Of a stretch of 64,000 nucleotides of DNA, positions 25,700 through 35,251 are shown in pieces. Position 1 is the first letter of the stretch. The number at the start of each line of letters is the position of its first letter. The notes under the pieces are model-generated. The model saw only the letters and a program-made list of their open reading frames with translations, searched no databases and had not been told where the DNA came from. This stretch comes from Nageia nagi (Eukaryota > Pinophyta). The stretch lies in assembly GCA_050084985.1 (NCBI GenBank), contig JBITNC010000001.1:121334001-121398000 (forward strand), in the 5' to 3' direction. A program made the translations under genes and the position numbers.

Positions 25700-26190
25700 A
25701 AAGGTGAAAATGCCAGCTGCATACGATGGGGAAAGAGATGCTACAGTGTTGGAAATGTGGATTTGGGATCTTGAGCATTACTATGGGCAGCTCCCATGAG
25801 TGGAGGATGAGAAAAAGGTTAATATTACAGTGGGTTTATTGGATGGAGGAGCTAAGCTTTGGTGGAGAACTCGGTTAGTATTGGTTGAGAGAGATGCTTG
25901 CAAAACTTGGGAAGAGTTCTGGTAACTATTGAGAGAACAGTTTAAACCAATGAATGTAGATAAGAAGGTTTTGGAGGAGTTGGACACCTTACAACACACT
26001 GGTACCATAGACGAGTACATCAAATCATTTCAAATATGTGTGTTGGCAACCTCTAGTATTTCGGAGCATGTTAAGCTGCACTATTTTATGAAGGGCCTTC
26101 AACCTTGGGCCAAAGCTGAGCTAAAAGATAACAAATCAATACACTTGCTGAAGCCATTAGGAAGCAAAGAAGTTGAGCAATTATAAGGGG
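25700..26190 (+). pseudogene. Retrotransposon gag (gag-only element)
   Basis: Retrotrans_gag-type capsid text: PAAYDGERDATVLEMW, then LLDGGAKLWWRTR, KTWEEFW, LLREQFKPMN, LDTLQHTGTIDEYIKSF, LHYFMKGLQPWAKAEL. Stops at 25,799 and 25,922 and the lack of a downstream CCHC knuckle show decay or reduction. Following sequence to 26,420 is Arg/Gly-rich when read in frame. Confidence 0.85.
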
Positions 26191-26436
26191 TCTAGGCTAG
26201 AGGAGGATAAGGGAGAATGAGACCAGGAGAAAGGAGATGGGGATTCAGATAAAAGCAGAGGGGAGATCATAGTGGCAGTCAACATCACAAGGATAGAAGG
26301 AGGAGGCATGAGAGGTCTGGAAGGAGGAATGCAAGGCATGGATGACACAGCTGAACAAGATGTTACCAGAGGACCATTCTTCCATTCGATGGACATTGTT
26401 GATGAGGTCATCAACATCTTTAAGTGGGGAAGAATG

Positions 26437-26892
26437 TGAGAGGGCCGCCTCTCCCAGGGTGGTGAATGTGCTAGAGTGCAACCTCTAGCACACGGGGATC
26501 CATTTCGGGCCCAGACTACCGTGCTTTACGAACCATGACGGACAAGGGTGTGAGTCCGTTCCTATGGTTAGATTGGGCAGTATGGATGGGTGAATAAAGT
26601 TCAGGGGGACCTAAGGGGTGATTCCCGTTTGAAGGTCATTGGTTGGGTGGTGAGCACCAGGCACTCTGATAACTATGACAATCCGATGCTCCAAGGGGCC
26701 AGATTAGCTCTAGAGGCATGAGGCCTCGAGCAGTATGCAACTACGGATTTGACGACAGACAGAGCTGGCTAGATACATAGGTCATGCCGTGCGAGTTGTA
26801 CCCCAGCTTGAGAACCGTGCTATCTATGCTGACACCTGAGCGATACTATCGGTCACCATGCCCAAGGGGTGGTGCAATCTCGTACCGTTTCA
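26437..26892 (+). repeat. 3' LTR of the gag-only element
   Basis: 456 bp, TGAGAGGGCCGCC...GTACCGTTTCA, preceded by the polypurine tract. Richer in CpG than its 5' partner. Confidence 0.92.
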
Positions 26893-27055
26893 CAGATATC
26901 TCGAGTCTGGGCCGTCTTCAACACCGCAATCTTGTGCAAATAAGAGGCTATAGCAAGCGAGGTATGCAGTTATTCATCGTTTACGGCTTCATGCCCAACG
27001 GAAGCCTCGATAAGCTTATATTTGCGGGGAATCCAAATAGAGTGTTAAGCTTGCT

Positions 27056-27250
27056 AAAACCATTTAAAATGGATGGAATGAAAAATAACATGAAACATAA
27101 TCTATTATTAATTAAATATTATTATATTTTATAAAATAAAATATATTTCGAATATTATAATAATATATAATTTTATTTATTAAAAAAAGATATATTGAAT
27201 TCATTTCCAATTAAGGTTTAGTACAAAGAAGTCTTTTCTTTTGAAAGCAT
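27056..27250 (+). repeat. Sequence shared with the 3' flank of LecRK copy A
   Basis: CTAAAACCATTTAAAATGG.. and the AT-rich stretch after it parallel 13,330-13,480. In copy C this flank follows directly after the kinase hinge, so the C-lobe of the kinase has been deleted. Confidence 0.6.
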
Positions 27251-27711
27251 TAATGAAAATGCCCACTAACATAATGACGTGAGGTGGGAATACAAATGCT
27301 CTTCTACCATATATTTGGATAATATATATTGTTTACTAATATAAAATAAAGTTTTCATGTTGCAAGGAGTCATAGAGTTTCAAAAGCAGAAATGGATCCA
27401 TCAGAATCCTTGAAGCGTACTCTTCATCATCTAAAGAGGAATAAGATGCCATTGAAATCGAAGATGAATCCCATAGCGAATGGATGAAGAAGAGGACAGT
27501 TACCATCAGAATGGAGTTGTGCCTTATGTTAAATATGCATCAGATAGTGATTATTATCATTGAGGTGTATATGGTCCTCAGCTTGGGGATAGCACCAAAG
27601 ATGAATCTTGCTAGAGTGAATCAAAAGATTCGAAGTGAAGAGGAATCTTTTGAGGTCCTCATAAAAGTCGTGCACTTGAAGAGTGGTACACAAGAATGCA
27701 GTCTTATGTAG

Positions 27712-27982
27712 ACTGGATCACAATTGCTTATTAAGGTAGGCTGTGGTGTTGAAGTTCTTCCAATGGAGGAGGCAATGGAGAATATGGTCGTGAGCACTAT
27801 GTACAAAGATTGTGTAATGAAGACAGTGGTTGAATTCCTTCCCGTGGAAAAGATATCCAATCATTTAGAGTCTGGGGCTCAAATGCTTATTGAGGTAGGC
27901 TATGGCGTTGAAGTCCGTCCTGTAGAGAAGGGAACTGAGATCATGGTCATGAATACTATGAGTAAAGATTATCCAACAAAGA
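27712..27982 (+). repeat. 159-bp period duplication, open in frame
   Basis: Segments 27,712-27,823 and 27,871-27,982 are similar. Both translate in one frame to S(G)xQ(M/L)LI(K/E)VGxGVEVxP followed by TM(Y/S)KD. The period is 53 codons exactly, and the frame stays open from 27,724 to 27,999. Protein family not recognised. Confidence 0.75.
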
Positions 27983-28492
27983 CAACATATGAAGACCTTT
28001 AAGGCAATGGTTGCATTAGAGGCAACCAAGGAAGTGGACAATGGATGCATACCTTATGAGGTATGTAAGTTTAGTTATTTTGCATTTAAGGAAGTTATTT
28101 TTATTGAAAAGGCAATAAGCATGATTGCAAGCATCCTGAAGGATGATTGGTTTACGGGTAAAGGTTTTTTTAAAGTCATTTTACAAGAAAAGGAAGGAGA
28201 TATAACCATGAGTGTTATGTTAGAAAGTTAGCCCGAGAGCCATTAGATGTTTGAATACCTTGGCTGGAAAAAGGCAGAAATGGAAATGTAAGACGAAACC
28301 CATTTATGAGAGGAGTTTTTCCAGTATGATTGGGCATACATGTATGAAAGGGAGTGCATTAAATATTGACAAAGATGGGGAAAGATTAATGCTAAGAGCA
28401 TGAAAAAAAGCCACAAACTTTCCCAAGTCCAATAGATGAAAGCAAGAAGAAGAAGGTTGGATAGAGGATAAAGAGGTTTAAAATCAAAGATT

Positions 28493-28565
28493 TGTTGTTG
28501 TACGTCCGAGCGAGAGCTTACAATTTTTCTCATAACCTTGGGAGTGCGATACAAGAGCATCCTTT
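28493..28565 (+). repeat. Dispersed ~70-bp motif, copy 1
   Basis: TGTTGTAC....GAGAGCTTACAATTTTTCTCATAACCTTGGGAGT..ACAAGAGCATC. Matches copies at 29,541 and 30,452 on the same strand. Confidence 0.7.
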
Positions 28566-28866
28566 TTAAAATCATACAAATTAGTCCCTTGGTTAATGTA
28601 GCATTAGTTGATTATTTTGATGTTTTTTTGTGTGTATTTATTCCATCAGTTTATATGGTAGGGTTCATTTTCAATAGCTACAAGGAAACTATCAATCTCG
28701 TAGAGCAGATTCTTGAAGCCTATTTGAAGCTATCTCTTAAATTTAATTAGAACCAATGGAAAACTTATTCACAAATGGAGAAGATTCTTGTACAATAGTT
28801 GATAGCGATACCAAGTGTATATTGTAGAGAAGCAAGAGAGATACAATAGATTGTGTATAAAATATG

Positions 28867-29110
28867 ATTAGGAGCTCAACTTGTAAAACTTTTGATCATT
28901 GATGAAATTCATCTTTTACATGATAATAGGGGACCTATGCTGGAAAATACCAATGCTCAAATAGTTAGACAAATTAAGAAAACTCAGGGAATAATCCAAT
29001 TAGTGGGATTGTCTGTGATATTGTGAATTTATGAGGATGTTGCACTGTCATTATGAATTGACAAGATAAAAGTTCTGTTCCATTTTTGATAATATTCTAG
29101 AACGAGAGGA
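28867..29110 (+). pseudogene. BRR2-like Ski2 helicase fragment
   Basis: About 80 codons strongly resemble the DEIH (motif II) to SAT (motif III) part of BRR2/SNRNP200, the U5 snRNP helicase that unwinds U4/U6 during splicing. It reads QLVKLLIIDEIHLLHDNRG then PMLE, IVRQI and LVGLSVIL, followed after a stop by IYEDVALSL and, shifted, LFHFDN. In the family, motif III is GLSAT; here it is GLSVI. Three stops lie within it. No helicase motifs I, IV, V or VI are visible on either side, so it is a small captured or processed fragment. Confidence 0.8.
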
Positions 29111-29540
29111 AACTCAAAATATGCAGGGCATAGTAAAGGCAAGCGCAGGTGGTGTTTGTATACGAGACACTGTTAGATGAAATGTAAAAGGTTTGGAGGT
29201 GCCAGAACTGCATATTGGGGTGGTAGAGACCACGTCATTGGAGGGAAGAAGAATTCGATAATGGATCCAAAGAGGATGATAGCATAAACAAAAAGGAGGG
29301 TTCGAACAATGAGTACAATAGAATAAAAAGTATTATTGCAGTTTACACAAAAAAGATGGTAGTTAAAGGAAGAAAATTGAAGGTCCACCGAGGAGGGAAA
29401 ATAACACGATCCATAGGAGGAAAAAAATTAAAACTACAGGTGCATAGATTCTACATTTGAATTAATAGAGCACCTATGACGAAAGAAGAGAGACATGTTG
29501 CTGCAAAACATCAAGAGAAAGAGAGTGAAGATCAAGAATC

Positions 29541-29603
29541 TGTTGTACTTGTGAACAGGAGCTCACAATTTTCTTATAACCTCAGAAGTCTTACACACTC
29601 TTA
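29541..29603 (+). repeat. Dispersed ~70-bp motif, copy 2
   Basis: TGTTGTACTTGTGAACAGGAGCTCACAATTTTC.. ; second of three copies. Confidence 0.75.
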
Positions 29604-30451
29604 TTTTTTTACGTTATTAGTTCCCAATGTGATGTAAGGAGTTTTAGATGTTATGTTTACAAACTATTTATCTACCATATTTACAAATTAGTTTCGTTGT
29701 GGATTATTGTCTGAAATTTAGAAAATAAAGGAATTGTGTTCTCCAAATTCCTTATCTAGGATAGAGTCAAATGTAGTTTGAAATATGGAACTGTTGTACC
29801 AATCAGGCTTTATTTTGTTTTATTTTTAATCTTTATTTATTTTTATTTTTACTGACAGTCACTTCGAAGCCAGCTAATCCTTATGTAGGTGTCGTATTAA
29901 TTTTATTTTTGTTTAAATCATAACGAAGCCTGTGTGAAAGGTGTCTTTCACTTAATAGGTAGGCAACTTTGAGTCAAGTGGTTCAAAGATCTGTAGGTTT
30001 ATTTTCAAACACTATTGCTGGCAGGTGGAACATTGAAGAAGTAAATCTTCAATGGCAAGGAGAAAGAGAATTTGTTTCCAAACTAATATAAGAACCATCT
30101 CCAATGTATTGAATGAGAGAGCAAGGACACTGATTCAGAAAGAGGCAAACTTGTTGTTTGCAGGAAGAATGTGGAATTTTGTCCAACAACTTACTCCCGG
30201 TTAGCAAAAATATTATAGCCACATATGTTCGTTCATGATTAATCAAGCTTTAACAGTTGATGCACTTAAAGAATAACATCTACAAGTTCATACATGTGTC
30301 AATGTAATGTTATAGGTCTCTCGCCGACAAGATCACATGTTTGAAATCTCTAGCCAGTGGGATGGTAAATTGAAATAGTCAGATTAAGCGGGAGAAGAAA
30401 ACATCAATGGGTATAACTCATTTATAGTGGCTACATGTGCATCAATTATAT

Positions 30452-30518
30452 GTTATACTTGTGAGTAGGAGCTCCCAAATTTTTTCCAACCTTCGAAGTT
30501 TGATGTAAGAGCATCTCA
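30452..30518 (+). repeat. Dispersed ~70-bp motif, copy 3
   Basis: TGTTATACTTGTGAGTAGGAGCTCCCAAATTTT..GATGTAAGAGCATCTC; third copy. Confidence 0.75.
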
Positions 30519-30599
30519 AGATTGATAAAGTAGTAATAATTTTCAAACTCAACCATATCAATTCTTTGGAATAGAATATAGTTTTATCTTATATCTATG

Positions 30600-30860
30600 T
30601 GTTAAATATAATTATTCCCCACTGATAGTGTGTTCACGTATGTCATCCATGTATTTTTTTATCAATATTATTGATTATATATTTTAGGTTTATCAACATG
30701 ATGAATCATTAGGTAATTATTAGTTAGTTAGAGACTCCGTTGTCATAAAACTTATAAATTTCACAAGTTCTTCAACCATTGATGTATATTTGTTTGTTGT
30801 ATGTTGATCAAATATTTTCTCTTTTGGACCTTTTCCATATTTTCTATCATGGTATCAGAG
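30600..30860 (+). mobile_element. Isolated LTR with primer-binding site
   Basis: A ~250 bp LTR-like segment starts TGTTAAATATAATTATTCCCC at 30,600 and ends TTTCTATCA at 30,849, directly followed by TGGTATCAGAG (30,850-30,860). TG..CA ends plus the tRNA-iMet primer site indicate the 5' end of a Copia-type element. No gag or pol can be read in the following 1.3 kb and no partner LTR was found, so it is a truncated remnant or a short non-autonomous element. Confidence 0.65.
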
Positions 30861-32206
30861 GTAGTTAAGGAAAGCCACAAGATTTGATTGGCTTCCTTTA
30901 TTTGTGAAGGAGTCCTTAGAGGAAGAGTGTTAGAAGAGCAAAAGGAGAACCTTAGAGACATGGGAATGAGCCAATAGAGTTTAGAGTGTGTTGTTAAGGA
31001 AGTTGAGGCAGTTAAGAAGATATCACAATGAAGAGAAACGACGAGAAGGGCCATTATCGAGATTACATGTGTATGTATGAAGAAAATTATGTATCACCTT
31101 GAGGAGGTGACAGTGTTGTGAATGAGAATTGCAAGTTTTATAAACATTTTCGATGTTGCTATGTGAAGTTGTGTCCATGACATTTGTAGTCCTGATGAAC
31201 CACATTATTTGTAGGATCCATTGCTCATTATGGAAGGATGATAAACTACATTTTGATAACCCATGTCTTGCACGTAGAGCTTTCTTAACATGGATGAGTG
31301 AGTGGACTACACTTACTTGCACCCTCCTTGGAGACCCTGATTATCGAAAGCATCCTAGGTGTGAAGTGTAGAAAGGAGGTGTTCACATGCCTATCTCTTT
31401 GTTAATATATGTTTAGTTGCACAACGTGAATGGAGTATGAAGAGGATTTCCTTCTGAAAATGAATGAAGTGAGAAGCTCCCTTGTGCCTACTTCTAATAT
31501 TGATTTTTTGTGTCAACTCAACCATTTGAGCATATGCTTCTCTACTTACAATATTGACTTCTCTTTTATTTCCTACTTGCAAACAACACCTTCATAAGAT
31601 TGTTGATAAGATCCAAAAATATATAAAATATATATCATTTCTATAGTATTTTGAAATACAATATTAGTCATATCAAAAAATATAACATTTTTATCACAAT
31701 TAAAGGAATTCAAATTAAAGTGTGATATAATAAATCATATTTATTCATTTGTAGATACTGAAATTTGATTTTTAAAATTAATAATATATATTTAAAATAA
31801 TCAAATAATAAAATATATCGATGGAATGATGAAAATTAGATCTCGAATAATGAATGATAATAAGACATAAAGCTACTTAAATCTAGATTTAAAATATAAC
31901 AAAAACCAAAAACCTATCTTCTTACCTTTCAAGATGAAAAGAAGAATATAATATAAGGATTCTCATGATGACCTACTCTTGAATTTATAACCATCATTAT
32001 TCTTTATTTATCGTGCTTAGATGCATAGTCTATACGTTCCATGCGATGTCATAAATATCTTTTACATAGCGTCGTCCAATCTAAGTATATGTTGAAGGGA
32101 AACACTATCTACTGATGAATCATCAATTTTTTTAATTGCGTACCAAAAAATTTAGATAGCATCTAACTATATGTTGAAGGGAAACACAATCTATTGATAA
32201 AGTAAA
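30861..32206. other. No recognisable gene
   Basis: Short open frames on both strands around 31,020-31,580 match nothing I know. A ~36-bp segment (TATATGTTGAAGGGAAACAC core) is repeated at 32,091 and 32,163. Confidence 0.5.
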
Positions 32207-32895
32207 GAAGGAAAAATTGAAACCCATGAATAATTACTTCTCACATTCGAGTAGGCACTAGAGCACTAGGTGCATTACATTCTCACTCTGAACAATGGTT
32301 ATCGATAAGAATGAATTGATCTCAACAATGCGCAGATGGAATAACAGAATGGAGTTCCTATACACTGTTTTATTAGTCCTTGTCCTCGTCCAGTAGTAAT
32401 TCTGTCAAAGGCCAAGCAGATTGCTGCTGGAAATTTGTACTAAATTCTATTATCATGCATCCAATGCTGCTAATGTCGGGATTACTGTTGTTAATATTAG
32501 GTGTAGAAGTGCTGTGAGATATATCTAGGATTAGATCTGAGAAGCCTATTTCATGCTCTTGTCCATCATGACCATTATTGGCTCTGTCGCTAGAGTTGGA
32601 GGATCCTTTAATTGATGAACATTCTGATAAATGATGGAATCCCTTTAAAGTTTCTCGTACTTAACCATTGAAAGACAATTCCTCCTGTTGGAACGACAGG
32701 CTATTGTTAGGGATTCGGTACAAGTTAAGTGAAACCTGCATAGGAGGGTAGCTCCAGTACGAGACTATCAATATGGATATTTAGATTGGTGCGAATGCAT
32801 TGAACTAAGTCCAGCCCATGATGATGATGTGTAAGTTCCTTACTTATTGTTGAGACGATTTATCAGTAAAATTTATAACTGGCAATTGCAATTTT
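32207..32895 (-). repeat. Truncated paralogue of the MYB locus (both ends only)
   Basis: 32,207-32,610 matches 37,878-38,270 (MYB 3' flank and C-terminus); 32,690-32,895 matches 42,900-43,120 (upstream of MYB exon 1). The ~4.6 kb between these at the complete locus, including all MYB repeats, is missing. Confidence 0.88.
32373..32606 (-). pseudogene. R2R3-MYB C-terminal fragment
   Basis: Encodes the last ~75 residues of the same MYB as at 38,024-42,526: SSNSSDRANNGHDGQEHEIG, FSDLILDISHSTS, CMIIEFSTNFQQQSAWP and the end ELLLDEDKD with stop at 32,373-32,375. The WPWKEL of the long copy is WPLTEL here. The fragment is open but has no DNA-binding domain; upstream it runs into unrelated sequence. 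Confidence 0.88.
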
Positions 32896-33769
32896 GTTTA
32901 ATGGGTACACTCAATATTATGAATGACTTTTTTTATATATGATACGGACATCTAAGAATTTAGGATGTGTCGGTAATAGTTCTAGACATCTCAAAACTCA
33001 ACCATTACGTTGAATTCATTGAAGTTTATAATGAATGATTTATTAATAATGTTAATGTATAATTATTTAGTTTGTAAATTTTTATAATTGTTCAAATCAA
33101 TAATTAGATGATTAAAAAATTTGTAACATTTGAAAATATAATTTTTTATGATAATTATTAGAAATTTTAGAGTTAAAAAAATGCTTTAAGATTATATATG
33201 TAACATAAAATTAAAAATAATAATAATATTTGAAATTGTAAATTGATATTATTTTAAAATATTATGTATTTAGTATTTATTACTTAATAATTAGGTAATT
33301 ATAAAATTTGAATTTTGTAATGATTTGTAATCATCGAATGTTTATAGTGTACATAGTATCTCAAATACAAATTTTAAAATTTGCTATTTTCTTCCTCTAT
33401 TTTATGTTCTTCAATCTTTTAATGCAATAGCTTCTTTATAAATAATCATATCAAATAGTATATCCATTACATTCATTTATACATGGAGAACACAAAATAA
33501 CATAAAAGATTTAAATATATTTTGTTCATATTTATTACCTAAGATCATTACATTCAACTCGATGAAGATTGTGTCTGCCACTCCCAAGTCTCCAATGTTT
33601 CCTATGTAACTAAATTCTACTCCTTTGTATCCCCAAGAAAGATGATTATTCTTCCATTTTTCTATCCAAGGAGACTCTATATACCACTCTTAAAGGCTAG
33701 GCCTTTAACAATATTGTTGAACCTTTAGCCAAAATGTAGTGCCCTGATTTGTGAGGGTGGGATTTTATT
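32896..33769. other. No recognisable gene
   Basis: AT-rich; nothing supported. Confidence 0.5.
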
Positions 33770-35245
33770 AATGATGTCGCATCATGAAGAGAATGATGTT
33801 AACATACAATTTATCATACTTTTATAAGGGTATTCAATATTTAATATCACATCATGATGATGATGACATCAACATGTAGTTTTTCACACTCTAGTAAGGG
33901 TCTTTAATATTGAATGTCGTATCATGAAGATGATGACACCAGCAACAAAGTTATTGTAATGTAGAACAAGGTAAAAGAATATGTTACCATACTTTTAAGA
34001 GGTTGATGTAAGCAACAAAGATATAGTGATGTGAAATAAGGTAAAAAAGGATATTATCTCACTTTCAAGGATGTGATGTCAATAGTAAAGTTATCTTGAT
34101 GTAAAATAATATGAAAAGGATATTATCGCACTTTCAAGGAGGTGATGTTATAAAACATATTATCATGGTGCAAAAAAATGGTAGAAAAATACATTTTCGC
34201 ACTTTAAAGGAGGTGATGTGAGTAGGTGAAATCAATAACAAAATTATTGCAATGCAAAATAAAGTAGAAAAAATACATTTTTATACTTTTAAAGAGGTGA
34301 TGTGAGTAGGTGACATTAGCCATAAAGTTTTTGTAAAGCAAAATAAGGATAAAAGGTTATTACTATACTTTTGAGGAGGTGATGTTAGCAACAAATTTAT
34401 CATGTCATGGAATAAGGTAGAAAAATGTATTCTTGGGCTTTTAAAAAGATGATATTAGTAGCTAAGTTATCATGATGAAGAATAAGGTGGAAGAATATGT
34501 TATTGCACTTTTAAGGGGTTGACATCAGTAGTAAAGTTACCACATAATAGAATAAAGAGAAAAATACATTATTGCACTTTCAAGGAGGTGATGTCAATCG
34601 TAAAATTTCCATGCTATGGAATAAGGTAGAAAAGTGTATTACCATGCTTTTAAGGAGGTGATACTAGTAGTGACATCAGTAGGAAATTTTTCATGATGCA
34701 AAATAAGGTTAAAAGGCACATTACTATACTTTTAAGGAGGTGATGTAAGTAGCAAAGTTATTGTGGTATGGTAACCTAAGAGATGATATCACTAACAAAA
34801 AATCAGAAAAATACATTATTGCACTTTTGAGGAGGTGACATCAACATGTGATATCAACAACAAAGTTATTATTTTATGAAATAAGACCTAAAAATATGTT
34901 ATGACACTTTTAAGGGGGTGACATTAGTAAAAAAGTTATTGCAATGTGGAACAAGATTAAAAAGCATATTACCACACTTTGAAGGAGGTAATATCAGCAA
35001 CAAAGTTATCGTGATGTAGAACAAGGTAAAAAAATATGTTCTTACACTTTTAAAGAGGTAATGTTAGTAAGAAAGTTACTATATTATAGAATAAGGCAAA
35101 AGAATATGTTACTATACTTTTGAGGTGTGATGTCACTAGGTGACATCAATAGCAAAGTTATCATGATACAAAATAAAGAGAAAAAGCATATTGTTGTAGT
35201 TTTAAGGAGGTGATATTAGTAACAAAGTTATTACAATCCTGAATA
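33770..35245 (+). repeat. Degenerate minisatellite, ~75-bp period
   Basis: About 17-19 diverged units. Each holds an AAGGAGGTGATGT-like core, then AG(C/T)AACAAAGTTATC, then AATAAGGTA(A)AA and a (G)CACTTTTAAGG run. Cores fall near 34,008, 34,069, 34,138, 34,208, 34,300, 34,376, 34,447, 34,514, 34,583, 34,660, 34,734, 34,832, 34,914, 34,985, 35,056, 35,124 and 35,204, spacing 61-98 bp. The first units (33,770-33,960) have a variant with TATTCAATATT. Confidence 0.9.
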
Positions 35246-35251
35246 AGGTAA

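Larger units (their letters stand above)
24161..26892 (+). mobile_element. LTR retrotransposon with gag only (TR-GAG-like)
   Basis: Complete-ended 2.73 kb element inside the kinase region of LecRK C. Two similar LTRs (24,161-24,615 and 26,437-26,892) begin TG and end TTTCA. A primer site follows the first and a polypurine tract (AAGTGGGGAAGAATG, 26,422-26,436) precedes the second. The 1.8 kb interior contains a leader with 35-bp repeats and a single Ty3/gypsy-type gag; there is no protease, reverse transcriptase or integrase. Flanking 5-mers (CGGAG and CAGAT) are not a clean target duplication. By known plant families it resembles terminal-repeat retrotransposons with a GAG domain, which depend on other elements to move. 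Confidence 0.9.
23083..27043 (+). pseudogene. LecRK copy C: lectin, membrane segment and kinase N-lobe, split
   Basis: Third LecRK copy, close to B in the lectin part and to A in the kinase part. It begins inside the mature lectin domain (CCACCTTCATCTTCAA, matching B at 18,607), with no start codon or signal peptide. After the lectin domain, which lacks the Copia insertion, it contains the linker TWSFSTNGVAS, a membrane segment (~23,880-23,945), RKRRM, WPHRFKYKELHVATK and GFGQVYKG. A TGA stands in the glycine loop (24,070). At 24,160 a gag-only LTR element interrupts it. The kinase resumes at 26,893 with ISSLGRLQHRNLVQIRGY and FIVYGFMPNGSLDKLIF. It ends near 27,043, before the catalytic loop, and passes into 3'-flank-like sequence. 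No catalytic site remains. Confidence 0.9.
27251..28865. other. Unidentified sequence with coding-like fragments
   Basis: Apart from the 159-bp repeat (listed separately) I see only short open frames with stops between them (27,484-27,711, 27,989-28,231, 28,538-28,750 on +). None matches a domain I recognise. Confidence 0.4.

Noticed and set aside
24161-26892. Target-site duplication of the gag-only element
   Set aside because: Flanking pentamers CGGAG and CAGAT match at only three positions; not strong enough to claim.
34060-35210. Repeated AAGGAGGTGAT resembling bacterial Shine-Dalgarno sequences
   Set aside because: Occurs as the core of a tandem repeat in plant nuclear DNA with no downstream reading frames.
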